Shown here one piece after another: positions 1 to 7,747 of a DNA stretch of 64,000 nucleotides. This DNA comes from Azonexaceae bacterium. Its GTDB lineage: Bacteria > Pseudomonadota > Gammaproteobacteria > Burkholderiales > Rhodocyclaceae. Location: contig JAAXVL010000007.1 in NCBI GenBank assembly GCA_013335535.1, positions 115,143-179,142 of the forward strand. The letters are read 5' to 3'. A program made the position numbers and the translations under genes. Under the pieces are notes generated by a model. The model was not told the origin of the DNA. It ran no database searches and saw nothing but the letters and a program-made list of their open reading frames with translations. How positions within the stretch are numbered: position 1 is the first letter of the stretch; each line of letters opens with the position of its first letter.

Positions 1-751
1 AAACAACAATTTCGGCCACGACACCGAGCGACCAGAGCAAACCGACTTCGGTCTTCGAGTAGCCGTGCGCATCAAGGTGAATCGAATAGAAAACATAGAA
101 CGCGCCATGCGCCGCCGACATGGCAAAGCAGGCCGTCATCAGCGCAATGACTTTCGGCTGACGCAGGATCTCGCCAATCGGCTGAGCATCACGGTCATGC
201 GGCACCGGCGGCGCTTCCGGCAGGGTCAGCGCGTAGAGCAGAATCCCCGCCAAAATCGACCAGCACACCCAGAGCACGCCAACTGGCGGCGCCATATCGA
301 GCAACGCACCGGTGCCCATCACGGCAACGATGAAGCCGATCGACCCCCACAGCCGGATTCGGCTATAGCGGCCGCGCTCTTCGCGCAGATGGTCGAAGGT
401 CAGCGTTTCGACCAGAGGCAAAGCGGCACTCCAGAAGAAGGCGAGCACCGCCATCGCCAGCAGCATGCCGGGCAACTTGTCGAGCCAGAAGAAAGCAGTG
501 AATCCAGCCAGACCAATCACGGCAGCCAGTCGAATGATGGCCATGCGCCGACCGAAACGGTCAGCCAGCCACCCCCAGAGATTGGGGCCGAAAAGACGCA
601 TCAACTGCATCTGCGACATCAGCAAACCGATGTCCCAGGCAGAAAAACTCAGTGATTGGAGATAGAGCCCAAAATAGGGCGAGAAGGCGCCAATGAAGGC
701 AAAATAGAAAAAGTAGTAGCCCGAGAGGCGCCAGTAAGGCAATGCATGCAT
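1..751 (-). CDS. MFS permease, HcaT/MFS_1-like (3' end outside window)
   Basis: Partial inner-membrane transporter; the first 250 residues are visible and the rest lies beyond base 1. The N-terminus MHALPYWRLSGYYFFYFAFI leads into a run of hydrophobic segments. The loop after helix 2 reads LWGWLADRFGRR, the usual MFS loop 2-3 signature. The overall look (short N-terminus, GAFSPYFGLYLQ in helix 1) matches the HcaT/nucleoside-symporter-like branch, whose substrates are rarely known. The ATG at 751 is the first in-frame start. It follows the YdcH-like gene and aroC on the same strand with 40-55 bp gaps, so it may be the last gene of that unit. The substrate cannot be inferred. Confidence 0.75.
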   Translation of the reverse strand, partial: MHALPYWRLSGYYFFYFAFIGAFSPYFGLYLQSLSFSAWDIGLLMSQMQLMRLFGPNLWGWLADRFGRRMAIIRLAAVIGLAGFTAFFWLDKLPGMLLAMAVLAFFWSAALPLVETLTFDHLREERGRYSRIRLWGSIGFIVAVMGTGALLDMAPPVGVLWVCWSILAGILLYALTLPEAPPVPHDRDAQPIGEILRQPKVIALMTACFAMSAAHGAFYVFYSIHLDAHGYSKTEVGLLWSLGVVAEIVV

Positions 752-791
752 CCGGCGATTTTACCGGATGCAGCGTCGGGCATTGGCGTTA

Positions 792-1058
792 TCAGGCCTT
801 GACGGACTGCTGGCCAGCGCGGAAGGCGAGCAGCAGATGATAGATTTCATCCTTCAGTTTGACGCGCTGCTTCTTCATGTCTTCAAGCGTGAAGTCGGCA
901 ACCGGCATGTCATGCTCTTCGAGATCCTCGACCTTGCCGGTCAGGCGGTTGTAGGACGCGAACTGGCGGGAAAAATAGGCATTACCGGATTTGAGTGCAT
1001 CAATCCCGTCCTTGAACTCCGGAAACTCCTGGTACAGATCGTGATGATCAACTTGCAT
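792..1058 (-). CDS. YdcH/DUF465 family small protein
   Basis: 88-residue soluble protein of the DUF465 (YdcH) family. It starts MQVDHHDLYQEFPEF and contains the family-type segments FSRQFASYNRLTGKVEDLE and MKKQRVKLKDEIYHLL, predicted as two helices forming a hairpin. The function of the family is not established. A GGGAGAGAACC ribosome-binding stretch lies just upstream of the ATG at 1058. It is encoded 54 bp downstream of aroC on the same strand and 40 bp upstream of the MFS gene. Confidence 0.85.
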   Translation of the reverse strand: MQVDHHDLYQEFPEFKDGIDALKSGNAYFSRQFASYNRLTGKVEDLEEHDMPVADFTLEDMKKQRVKLKDEIYHLLLAFRAGQQSVKA

Positions 1059-1112
1059 GGTTCTCTCTCCCTATTGCGATGATCAGCCGCCTGGGCGGCA
1101 AATATAGAAATA

Positions 1113-2213
1113 TTACGCGATTTCACCCGGGATGCGCGGTGTGGCACACACCACATCGCCACACTGGGCGCGGTGGCGCAAGGCATGATCGATCAGGACC
1201 AAGGCCAGCATCGCTTCGGCAATTGGCGTAGCGCGAATCCCGACACAGGGATCGTGCCGCCCCTCGGTCGCCACTTCAATGGCATTACCCTGACGATCAA
1301 CCGAGTGACGCGACTGGGCGATCGACGAAGTCGGCTTGATCGCCATATTGACGACGATATCCTGCCCCGTCGAAATCCCCCCCAGAACGCCACCAGCATG
1401 GTTGCTCGCAAAACCGTGCGGCGTCATTTCGTCGCCATGCTCACTGCCCTTCTGAGCCACGGAATCAAAGCCGGCGCCGATCTCGACGCCCTTGACCGCA
1501 TTGATGCCCATCATGGCATAGGCGATTTCGGCATCAAGACGGTCATAAACAGGCTCACCCCAACCCGGCGGTACGCCCGTTGCCGTCACCGTGATTTTGG
1601 CACCAACCGAATCGAGCGACTTGCGCAGGCTGTCCATGTAGCTTTCGAGTTCCGGCACCAGCGCAGCATTAGGCGCAAAGAAAGCGTTCTCGCGAATATC
1701 GCCGGCCGAAACAAAGGGAATCTCGATCGGACCGAGGGCACTCATCCAGCCGCAAATGGTGACGCCGTAGCGCTCGTTGAGCCACTTGCGAGCAATCGCC
1801 CCGGCCGCAACGCGCACCGCCGTTTCGCGGGCCGACGAGCGGCCGCCCCCGCGGTAATCGCGAAAACCGTATTTCTGGGTATAGGTGTAATCGGCGTGCC
1901 CGGGACGGAAGGTATCGGCAATATTGCCGTAATCCTTGCTGCGCTGATCCTGATTGCGAATGAGCAGGCCAATCGGCGTACCGGTCGTCTTGCCCTCGAA
2001 AACGCCGGACAGTATCTCGACGGTATCTGGCTCGCGGCGCTGCGTCACGTGACGCGAGGTCCCCGGCTTGCGGCGATCCAGCTCAGCCTGGATATCAGCC
2101 TCGCACAAGGCCAGCCCCGGCGGACAACCATCAACGACACAGCCTATCGCCGGGCCATGCGACTCACCAAAGGAGGTAACGGTAAACAAGGTGCCAAAAG
2201 TATTGCCGGACAT
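1113..2213 (-). CDS. aroC: Chorismate synthase
   Basis: 366-residue cytoplasmic enzyme making chorismate from 5-enolpyruvylshikimate-3-phosphate with reduced FMN, the last step of the shikimate pathway. The family signatures are visible: [18 protein letters not shown] near the N-terminus, [20 protein letters not shown] in the middle, and the Arg/His-rich C-terminal part. The length is normal for the family. The start ATG at 2213 has AGGAG-like bases upstream on the minus strand. A 52-residue ORF diverges from it 35 bp away. Confidence 0.97.
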   Translation of the reverse strand: MSGNTFGTLFTVTSFGESHGPAIGCVVDGCPPGLALCEADIQAELDRRKPGTSRHVTQRREPDTVEILSGVFEGKTTGTPIGLLIRNQDQRSKDYGNIADTFRPGHADYTYTQKYGFRDYRGGGRSSARETAVRVAAGAIARKWLNERYGVTICGWMSALGPIEIPFVSAGDIRENAFFAPNAALVPELESYMDSLRKSLDSVGAKITVTATGVPPGWGEPVYDRLDAEIAYAMMGINAVKGVEIGAGFDSVAQKGSEHGDEMTPHGFASNHAGGVLGGISTGQDIVVNMAIKPTSSIAQSRHSVDRQGNAIEVATEGRHDPCVGIRATPIAEAMLALVLIDHALRHRAQCGDVVCATPRIPGEIA

Positions 2214-2248
2214 GGAAGCGACTTCTAATATGGAACGAGGAGTTTACC

Positions 2249-2407
2249 ATGCCGAGCAAAAAGCCCTCTCCCACACCGTCGACCGTAACAAAACCATCGA
2301 CTCTGCCACCGGCCCGCAAGGGAAGCACAAATCCGGCGCCAAACCCGCGCCAGCAACCCGACAACCGCTGGCAAAGGACCAAACGCTACGGCTGGGATAG
2401 TCGCTAG
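2249..2407 (+). CDS. Small Pro/Lys/Arg-rich protein, 52 aa
   Basis: Short reading frame starting MPSKKPSPTPSTVTKPS and ending KRYGWDSR. A strong ribosome-binding sequence (AACGAGGAG, about 6 bp before the ATG at 2249) precedes it, and a rho-independent terminator follows directly at 2416. This gives it the layout of a real small gene. Composition is basic and proline-rich with no hydrophobic segment, so it is predicted disordered. I recognise no family. It diverges from aroC. Confidence 0.6.
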   Translation: MPSKKPSPTPSTVTKPSTLPPARKGSTNPAPNPRQQPDNRWQRTKRYGWDSR

Positions 2408-2415
2408 CCGTAAAA

Positions 2416-2447
2416 GCACAAAAGGCAGCCGAAGCTGCCTTTTGTGC
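2416..2447. terminator. Bidirectional intrinsic terminator
   Basis: A 14-bp perfect stem (GCACAAAAGGCAGC / GCTGCCTTTTGTGC) with a short loop and T-runs on both strands. It lies between the convergent 52-residue gene and the CBS-domain gene and can serve both. Confidence 0.8.
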
Positions 2448-2464
2448 GTTTAAGAACTTGAAGC

Positions 2465-2914
2465 TCAGGCTTCCTGCTGGTCAGCTGGCCAGTTCTTGAT
2501 ATAACTCTTGAGCATCTTGTTTTCGAAACTCTGCTCCTCAAGCACCGCCTTGGCGACATCGAGGAATGAGATGACGCCCATCAAGGTGTCGTTTTCGACG
2601 ACCGGTAGATAGCGCGAGCGCTTATCGATCATGAGGCGACGCAGGTCGTTTGCTTCCATATCCGGGAAAGCGGTCACCGGGTTGGTCACCATCACCTCGC
2701 CGACCGTCAGTTGCTCCGCCGTTGCAGCCTTGCCCTTGAGCGCCAGGAGGACTTCGCGAAAGGTCAGCATGCCAACCATCTTGCCGCCATCCATGACAAC
2801 CAGGGAGCCGACATCAAGATCAGCCATGCTGTCGATGGCGAATGCCAGAGACTGTTGCGGCGTCGCTGTGTACAGCGTGGCACCCTTGACTCGAAGTATT
2901 TCCCGCACCTGCAT
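2465..2914 (-). CDS. CBS-domain pair protein
   Basis: 149-residue cytoplasmic protein made of two CBS motifs (about residues 5-60 and 75-130: DVGSLVVMDGGKMVGMLTFR and RSRYLPVVENDTLMGVISFL), which normally bind adenosyl nucleotides and act as an energy or redox sensor module. The ATG at 2914 is preferred because GGGAG lies 6 bp upstream; a GTG at 2929 would add five residues. The partner or target is not visible. A CBS protein of this stand-alone kind is common in Rhodocyclaceae. Confidence 0.85.
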   Translation of the reverse strand: MQVREILRVKGATLYTATPQQSLAFAIDSMADLDVGSLVVMDGGKMVGMLTFREVLLALKGKAATAEQLTVGEVMVTNPVTAFPDMEANDLRRLMIDKRSRYLPVVENDTLMGVISFLDVAKAVLEEQSFENKMLKSYIKNWPADQQEA

Positions 2915-3093
2915 TGCGCTCTCCCGCACTCGGTTTTAATTGGTCGGAAGATCTTAGAGCATCCATCGGGATTCGGAAAGACCAATGGCACTTCTCGTCT
3001 CGCATAAGGTCCAAGTGAATAGCAAGAGCAGCAACCCAACAAAAATTTACGCGTATTTGATAAATTTATTGGCATTGGTACTTGCGAAATGTC

Positions 3094-3152
3094 ATAACCA
3101 TCTATACACTTGGTTATATCACCTAAGGCATATATCGCTAGGATGCTTAGGT
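3094..3152. promoter_or_regulatory. Two dyads upstream of the HTH gene (putative operator)
   Basis: In an AT-rich 250-bp leader two inverted repeats follow one another: ATAACCA-N10-TGGTTAT (3094-3117) and ACCTAAG-N18-CTTAGGT (3121-3152). They end about 30 bp before the ATG of the XRE-type regulator at 3183, a position suited to autoregulation. This is inferred from position and symmetry only. The rest of 2915-3182 shows no gene. Confidence 0.45.
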
Positions 3153-3182
3153 AACCTTATTCCGCTAGCGTATGGAGATTGA

Positions 3183-3491
3183 ATGATGACTACAGTTAAA
3201 ACCATCGAGAAAATCGACGCTCGTGAAATCCGTCGTAAGCTTGGCCTCAACCAGCAACAGTTCTGGTCCACCCTCGGAGTGACGCAAAGTGGCGGTTCCC
3301 GCTACGAAAGCGGTCGCAACATGCCGAAGCCGGTGCGTGAATTGCTCCGCCTGGTGCACGTTGAACAAGTTGATATCAAGAACATCAAGCGTGACGACAT
3401 TGAAGTTGTCGAATATCTCAAGGCTCAGGAACCGGAACTGTTCAAGTCCCTGAAGAAGTCGGCTCGCGCCCACGCCAAAAAAGCAGCCTGA
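3183..3491 (+). CDS. XRE-like helix-turn-helix protein
   Basis: 102 residues. The segment IRRKLGLNQQQFWSTLGVTQSGGSRYESGR (about 16-45) is a helix-turn-helix of the Cro/XRE type, followed by LRLVHVEQVDIKNIKR and a lysine/alanine-rich tail (SARAHAKKAA). The start has tandem ATGs (MMTTV) after GGAGATTGA. It is probably a transcriptional regulator, and two palindromes upstream could be its own operator. The upstream DNA is clearly more AT-rich than the surroundings. No target gene can be named. Confidence 0.8.
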   Translation: MMTTVKTIEKIDAREIRRKLGLNQQQFWSTLGVTQSGGSRYESGRNMPKPVRELLRLVHVEQVDIKNIKRDDIEVVEYLKAQEPELFKSLKKSARAHAKKAA

Positions 3492-3530
3492 TTTTTGCTC
3501 CAAAAGGGGCATCGACCGTAGCAACGGGCA

Positions 3531-4367
3531 TCACGGGGAAACAATGACCCGGATGCCCGTTTTCTTTTGCACCTCTTCTGCAAAATCGCGCAGATCCGCC
3601 TCTGACAAGGCATTGAGGCGATAGGCTGCGGGTTGCAGTGAGGGTCTGGCCAAGCCATATAGGTGTATGCCAGTCAGCTTTCCGGCCAACGGGCTCAGCA
3701 GGTCGCAATAGGCTTTTCGCGAAGCCGCTGTCGGGGCAATGCCATCCAGCGCAAACCAGCAGGTCTGCACCCAGGTTTTGGCCAAGGAAGCGCAAATTTC
3801 GAGATTTCTTGACGTTTTTGCCATTTGCCACGGAACGCCGTTGATTTCAGCCACTTCATCTGCCGTGGCGCGATCCATCTTGAACCAGACTTCGCCCCCC
3901 AGTTCGGCCAGATGACGGATTCCCGACTGAACCTCGGGGCGGTGCATGAGGCTGCCGTTGGTGATCAGGCGCACCATCAGTTGGCCGCTCAAACCAAAGC
4001 GCTCAAGCACCTTCCCGACTACGCCGACTGCCTCGGCAAACTCGGGAGCACTGGTCGGTTCGCCATTACCGGAAAAGGCCACATCCATCAGCCGCCGCGC
4101 CTCGGGCGGCACCTGCCGTTGCATGAAGTCACCGTTCAGCGCGCTATCGAGAAAACCCGCCAGTTCGCGTTCAAGGCATTCAAGGTCGATCGGAGGTGGC
4201 CCGCCCCGCGTCAGGTTTTCGACCTGACAATAAACGCAAGCCCAGTTGCAGGCATTGTTCGGATTGAGGTTGATGCCGATCGACACGCCGCCGGCCCGGC
4301 GCGAGATGACGGGATAAACGTAGCGCAGGCCGGCACTGTCGCGGCGGTGATCGTCTGTGGTGAGCAT
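3531..4367 (-). CDS. Radical SAM protein (COG0731-like)
   Basis: 278-residue radical SAM enzyme. The [4Fe-4S] cluster motif is C40-N-W-A-C44-V-Y-C47 (CX3CX2C) in the segment NPNNACNWACVYCQVENL. It is followed by a glycine-rich FSGNGEPTSAPEF (about 95) typical for SAM binding, and ITNGSLM. The cluster surroundings resemble the wyosine-synthase-like COG0731 group rather than QueE. It diverges from queD with a 44-bp gap, so shared regulation is possible, but a role in queuosine synthesis is only suggested by proximity. No substrate can be assigned. Confidence 0.8.
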   Translation of the reverse strand: MLTTDDHRRDSAGLRYVYPVISRRAGGVSIGINLNPNNACNWACVYCQVENLTRGGPPPIDLECLERELAGFLDSALNGDFMQRQVPPEARRLMDVAFSGNGEPTSAPEFAEAVGVVGKVLERFGLSGQLMVRLITNGSLMHRPEVQSGIRHLAELGGEVWFKMDRATADEVAEINGVPWQMAKTSRNLEICASLAKTWVQTCWFALDGIAPTAASRKAYCDLLSPLAGKLTGIHLYGLARPSLQPAAYRLNALSEADLRDFAEEVQKKTGIRVIVSP

Positions 4368-4411
4368 GGCGCATTGTATAATCCGCGACCGCCTTGTTGA
4401 GCAAAACGCCC

Positions 4412-4864
4412 ATGTTGATTACCCGCCGTCTCGAATTCGATGCCGGGCACCGCATCCCCGACCACAAAAGCCAGTGCCGTCACCTGCACGGGCACCGTTA
4501 CGCCATTGAAATCACCTTGTCGGGCAGTGTCATCGACAAGGCTGGCGATGCCGCCAATGGCATGGTGATGGACTTCTCGCAGGTCAAGGATCTGGCCAAC
4601 GTCCATCTGGTCAACGAATGGGATCACGCCTTCCTCGCCTACGCCGGCGACAAGGCTGTTGTCGATTTTCTCAGTTCGATGCCGGGCCACAAGACCGTCA
4701 TTCTCGACCGCGTACCGACCGCCGAAAATCTGGCCCGCATCGCGTTCGAGCGCCTCGACGCAGTTTATCGCGACACTTACGGCAACCATCTGCAGCTCGA
4801 GCAGGTCCGGCTTTACGAAACGCCCAACTGCTGGGCTGATGCACTTCGCACCACGCTGGATTGA
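4412..4864 (+). CDS. queD: 6-carboxytetrahydropterin synthase QueD
   Basis: 150-residue enzyme of the PTPS/QueD family, converting dihydroneopterin triphosphate to 6-carboxy-tetrahydropterin in queuosine synthesis. Visible features: FDAGHRIPDHKSQCRHLHGH with the zinc histidines and catalytic cysteine, MVMDFSQVKDL, the LNEWDH-type segment VNEWDHAFL, PTAENLA, and YETPNCW near the end. The ATG at 4412 is chosen; a TTG 18 bp upstream is also in frame but gives a non-family N-terminus. It diverges from the radical SAM gene. Confidence 0.93.
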   Translation: MLITRRLEFDAGHRIPDHKSQCRHLHGHRYAIEITLSGSVIDKAGDAANGMVMDFSQVKDLANVHLVNEWDHAFLAYAGDKAVVDFLSSMPGHKTVILDRVPTAENLARIAFERLDAVYRDTYGNHLQLEQVRLYETPNCWADALRTTLD

Positions 4865-4936
4865 GCGGAAAAAATTCTCCCCCTATACTGCTGGAATACG
4901 GCAAGCACATCGATAGCATGCGCACGGAGGGGGAGA

Positions 4937-5001
4937 TGAAAAACAAGAAAGCCAGCCAGCCCAGGCCAAGCTTGCCGAGAACAGGCGCCAGGTCAGCATG
5001 A
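4937..5001 (+). CDS. Possible 21-aa leader peptide coupled to patatin gene
   Basis: A short frame MKNKKASQPRPSLPRTGARSA follows a strong purine-rich ribosome-binding stretch (GGAGGGGGAG). Its stop overlaps the patatin start as ATGA at 4998-5001. The patatin start itself has only a weak ribosome-binding sequence, so translational coupling is plausible. The peptide may have no function beyond loading ribosomes. A start 18 bp further upstream (ATG at 4919) is also in frame. Confidence 0.4.
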
Positions 5002-6146
5002 CCCCGCCTCCGGCAAGCGCAGCCAAGACAGCACTGGTTCTGACCGGCGGCGGCGCCCGGGCTGCCTATCAAGTCGGCGTCTTGCTCGCGGTAGCCAAGT
5101 TATCGACCAACCGCCGGCGAAACCCCTTCCCCATTTTGTGCGGCACCTCTGCCGGAGCCATCAACGCAGCCGGCATCGCCTGCCTGGCGGATAATTTTGG
5201 CAAGGGTGTCTCCGTGCTGGCCAGCTTCTGGCGAAACATGCACGCCGGCGACATCTATCGTGCCGACCCGCTCGGCATTGGCGTCTCCGGTGCGCACTGG
5301 ATGACCATGCTGACGCTGGGCTGGCTGATTCGCAGCCGGCCACGCTCACTGCTCGACAATTCACCATTGCGCGAATTGCTGACTCGACACCTTGATTTCA
5401 GCGGCATCGAACGATCCATCGCCAATGGCGCACTGCACGCCCTGAGCATTTCGGCATCAGGCTACGAATCCGGTGACAACATCAATTTCTTTCAGGGCCA
5501 TACCGACGCCCAGCCCTGGCATCGCGTCCAGCGCATCGGCATTCGCTCCACAATTGGCGTCGATCACCTGCTCGCCTCGAGCGCCATCCCCTTCATTTTT
5601 CCGGCCGCCAAGATTCATCGGGAATTTTTCGGCGATGGTTCGATGCGCCAACTGGCGCCGATTTCTCCTGCCATCCACCTCGGCGCCGAGCGCGTACTGA
5701 TCGTCGGCGCCGGACGGAAGAACGAACATCAGGAACGCCGCCGGGTCGACAGCCATCCCTCACTGGCGCAAATTGCCGGCCACGCCCTATCGAGCATCTT
5801 TCTCGATAGCCTGGCGGTCGATATCGAGCGCATGCAGCGAATCAACCGGACGCTCGCCGCTATTCCACCCAACGTCAGAGATAACAACGAAATCCCGCTC
5901 AGACCAATCAAGGCTCTGATCATTTCACCCTCCGAGCGCCTTGAGCGCATCGCGGCCGAACACGCCGGCGCGCTACCTTGGGCAATGCGCATGATGCTCG
6001 GCGGAATCGGCGGCATGAACCGCCGCAACGGCACCCTGACCAGCTACCTGCTTTTCGAAAAACCCTACACCCGAGCCCTGATCGATCTCGGCTACGCCGA
6101 CACGATGGCGCGTTCCGATGAAGTCGGAGAATTCCTGGATCTCTGA
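4998..6146 (+). CDS. Patatin-like phospholipase
   Basis: 382-residue serine hydrolase of the patatin family, expected to release fatty acids from lipids. The oxyanion loop GGGARAAYQVG lies at about residues 15-25, the nucleophile elbow G-T-S-A-G at about 50, and the catalytic Asp in FFGDGSMRQ at about 213, so the Ser-Asp dyad is complete. It has no signal peptide. The C-terminal half contains a DUF-like region (AGALPWAMRMMLGGIG). The start overlaps the stop of a tiny upstream frame. One copy of the dispersed CCGGTTGACCGTGG repeat lies 36 bp after its stop. Confidence 0.9.
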   Translation: MTPPPASAAKTALVLTGGGARAAYQVGVLLAVAKLSTNRRRNPFPILCGTSAGAINAAGIACLADNFGKGVSVLASFWRNMHAGDIYRADPLGIGVSGAHWMTMLTLGWLIRSRPRSLLDNSPLRELLTRHLDFSGIERSIANGALHALSISASGYESGDNINFFQGHTDAQPWHRVQRIGIRSTIGVDHLLASSAIPFIFPAAKIHREFFGDGSMRQLAPISPAIHLGAERVLIVGAGRKNEHQERRRVDSHPSLAQIAGHALSSIFLDSLAVDIERMQRINRTLAAIPPNVRDNNEIPLRPIKALIISPSERLERIAAEHAGALPWAMRMMLGGIGGMNRRNGTLTSYLLFEKPYTRALIDLGYADTMARSDEVGEFLDL

Positions 6147-6182
6147 GCCTGGCGCGTCACGCTACAGGCTTTTCCGGCATTT

Positions 6183-6217
6183 CCACGGTCAACCGGAAAA
6201 ATAACCAAAAATCGAAA
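6183..6217 (-). repeat. Dispersed repeat copy 1
   Basis: On the minus strand the core TTTTTCCGGTTGACCGTGG (6183-6201) is preceded by the T-rich arm CGATTTTTGGTTA. It lies between the patatin gene and the tRNA-Ser mini-insertion. Confidence 0.85.
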
Positions 6218-6268
6218 AACTCGCGGCAGCGAACGGGTCCGACAAATCAACGAAACACAAAGCAAAAC

Positions 6269-6285
6269 GGCCCCAAAAGGGGCCG
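6269..6285 (-). terminator. Intrinsic terminator, probably the ancestral tRNA-Ser terminator
   Basis: CGGCCCC-TTTT(loop)-GGGGCCG hairpin followed on the minus strand by TTTTGC and TTTG. It lies just past the 3'-tRNA fragment at 6292, where the terminator of the tRNA-Ser gene would be before the 1.2-kb insertion separated them. Now it can also end the barrel-protein transcript. Confidence 0.7.
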
Positions 6286-6291
6286 ATGCGA

Positions 6292-6325
6292 TTTCTGGCG
6301 GGTCCGGTGAGATTCGAACTCACGA
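6292..6325 (-). repeat. tRNA-Ser 3'-end fragment (att-like direct repeat)
   Basis: Identical to 7529-7562: it holds the T-arm, the 3' acceptor strand and CCA of tRNA-Ser but nothing 5' of the T-arm, so it cannot be a tRNA gene. It marks the distal end of the mini-insertion. Confidence 0.85.
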
Positions 6326-6395
6326 AGGGTTCTACCACACCCGACCACTAGTTCTATAAATCTAAGACAACCGACTCCTAACATCCATCGCCGTA

Positions 6396-7196
6396 TCAGA
6401 ACCTGTAATTTACACCTAGTTGCAGAACATTAACCTTAAACTCAGACGAAGAAACACTCATCACATCCGATGCGAGAGCAGATGGCCCCAAGTATGCAGT
6501 TGAAATCATTTGCGTTTGCTTTGTCGCCAGTGATAGATATTGATATTCAGCCCCAACCGACCATTGACGCGCAAATGCCCATTCGACACCTACACCGGTT
6601 GAGTAGCCATATGCTGACTTGGATAGATTTACTGGAAATATTTCGACAAGGGTATTTCCCGCCGAAACAGACTGAGTGAATGTCCCTTTCTGTTCCCCAT
6701 AGGCCAACCCAGCAGTTCCGTAAAGCAAGAAATTCGACTGAACCAAATAGCCAAGCCGCCCACGGAGGGTACTTACCATTGGCAAACTGCTCGTGCTGGT
6801 ATTCGTAACCGTAATACCGGCAGCAGGAGAGAACACTGACTGACTCTGGAATGACTGATCATTTGAGCGGATATCAGCTTCTATACCAACAATATATCTA
6901 TCGGAAAATGTCCAGTTATATCCAAACTGAACGCCACCAATAAACAGACCATCGGACTCACGAGTACTATTTTCCCCCCATCGTGTTGAACCGATAAACG
7001 GCGATGTAACAAGAGTTCCACTAGGAGAGGTACTAAATGACTGTTGCGTCAATGCCTGCCCAGCACTAACGCCGACATAAAAGCCGGTCCAGGGTGAATG
7101 CGCACCCTCAGCATCAGCAGCCACTGCAGATGTTGTGGAGATTGCTGTAATAGCGATAGCAAAGCCAATTTGGAGGAGTTTTGAAATGGCAGTCAT
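6396..7196 (-). CDS. Outer-membrane beta-barrel protein, signal peptide
   Basis: 266 residues with an N-terminal signal peptide (hydrophobic FAIAITAISTTSAVAADA, predicted cut after AVA), then WTGFYVGVSAGQA, the classic first strand of small porin-like barrels. Repeated amphipathic strands follow, ending in NVLQLGVNYRF with the C-terminal Phe recognised by the BAM machinery. It is expected in the outer membrane as an eight-stranded OmpA/Opa-type barrel; the role is unknown. Base composition is visibly lower in GC than the neighbours and the gene is alone within the tRNA-bounded insertion, both pointing to horizontal acquisition. 7197-7528 upstream holds no other gene. Confidence 0.85.
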   Translation of the reverse strand: MTAISKLLQIGFAIAITAISTTSAVAADAEGAHSPWTGFYVGVSAGQALTQQSFSTSPSGTLVTSPFIGSTRWGENSTRESDGLFIGGVQFGYNWTFSDRYIVGIEADIRSNDQSFQSQSVFSPAAGITVTNTSTSSLPMVSTLRGRLGYLVQSNFLLYGTAGLAYGEQKGTFTQSVSAGNTLVEIFPVNLSKSAYGYSTGVGVEWAFARQWSVGAEYQYLSLATKQTQMISTAYLGPSALASDVMSVSSSEFKVNVLQLGVNYRF

Positions 7197-7532
7197 TTCA
7201 TCAAATCGAAAATAAGATATTCCTTAATTCTACACGCATAAGCATTGATGCGACCCTATGCGTCAATTTATCAAAATTCATGCACAAAGGAGATCTGACC
7301 AAGTAAATTTGAAGTTTGGAGTTGCCCATACCAGAGGTCCAGCTACCGATAGGCTTTGCCGCACAGCAGCAAACGACTCCGCTAGAGAGAGCGACCAAGA
7401 ACGATATTAACGTCGTCCTATCGGTCCTTTTCCGGTCCTTTTTTACCAACCATAACGCTGACCAGGACGGAAGCACTGCATTGACTTAGTGTTAAGCCAC
7501 GCAATTGAGTATGTCAGTACTCAAGAACTTTC

Positions 7533-7620
7533 TGGCGGGTCCGGTGAGATTCGAACTCACGATGCTTTTCAGCACGCCGGTTTTCAAGACCGGTGCATTC
7601 AACCACTCTGCCACAGACCC
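7533..7620 (-). tRNA. tRNA-Ser (anticodon TGA)
   Basis: Full class II cloverleaf on the minus strand: 7-bp acceptor stem GGGTCTG/CGGACCC, D-arm with GAGTGGTTGAATG, anticodon stem CCGGT/ACCGG with loop CTTGAAA (anticodon TGA, reading UCA), long variable arm, T-arm GTGAGTTCGAATCTCAC, discriminator G and encoded CCA. Its 3' 34 bp are duplicated at 6292-6325. Confidence 0.97.
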
Positions 7621-7747
7621 GGAAGGCGCGCATGATAGCACAGTCGCACCGGGTGCAATCCCGCCGAAGCGCTTGGGAATAATTGAAACTTCGGGCTAGC
7701 TCCGTTAGTCTTAGCGTCTGTCGCAATAAAATAAGGGAGCTTCCCGC

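Larger units (their letters stand above)
6292..7562. mobile_element. Mini-insertion at tRNA-Ser bounded by 34-bp direct repeats
   Basis: The 34 bases at 7529-7562 (3' end of tRNA-Ser plus four flanking bases) recur without mismatch at 6292-6325. Between them lie about 1.2 kb of AT-rich DNA with a single recognisable gene, an outer-membrane barrel. A tRNA 3'-end duplication of this kind is the footprint of site-specific integration. No integrase is present, so it is either a decayed island or a cassette mobilised in trans. Confidence 0.7.

Noticed and set aside
3531..4367. QueE assignment because of the neighbouring queD
   Set aside because: The cluster motif and flanks resemble COG0731-type radical SAM proteins, not QueE; left unassigned.
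6292..6325. Second tRNA-Ser gene
   Set aside because: Only the 3' third of the tRNA is present; kept as an att-like duplication.
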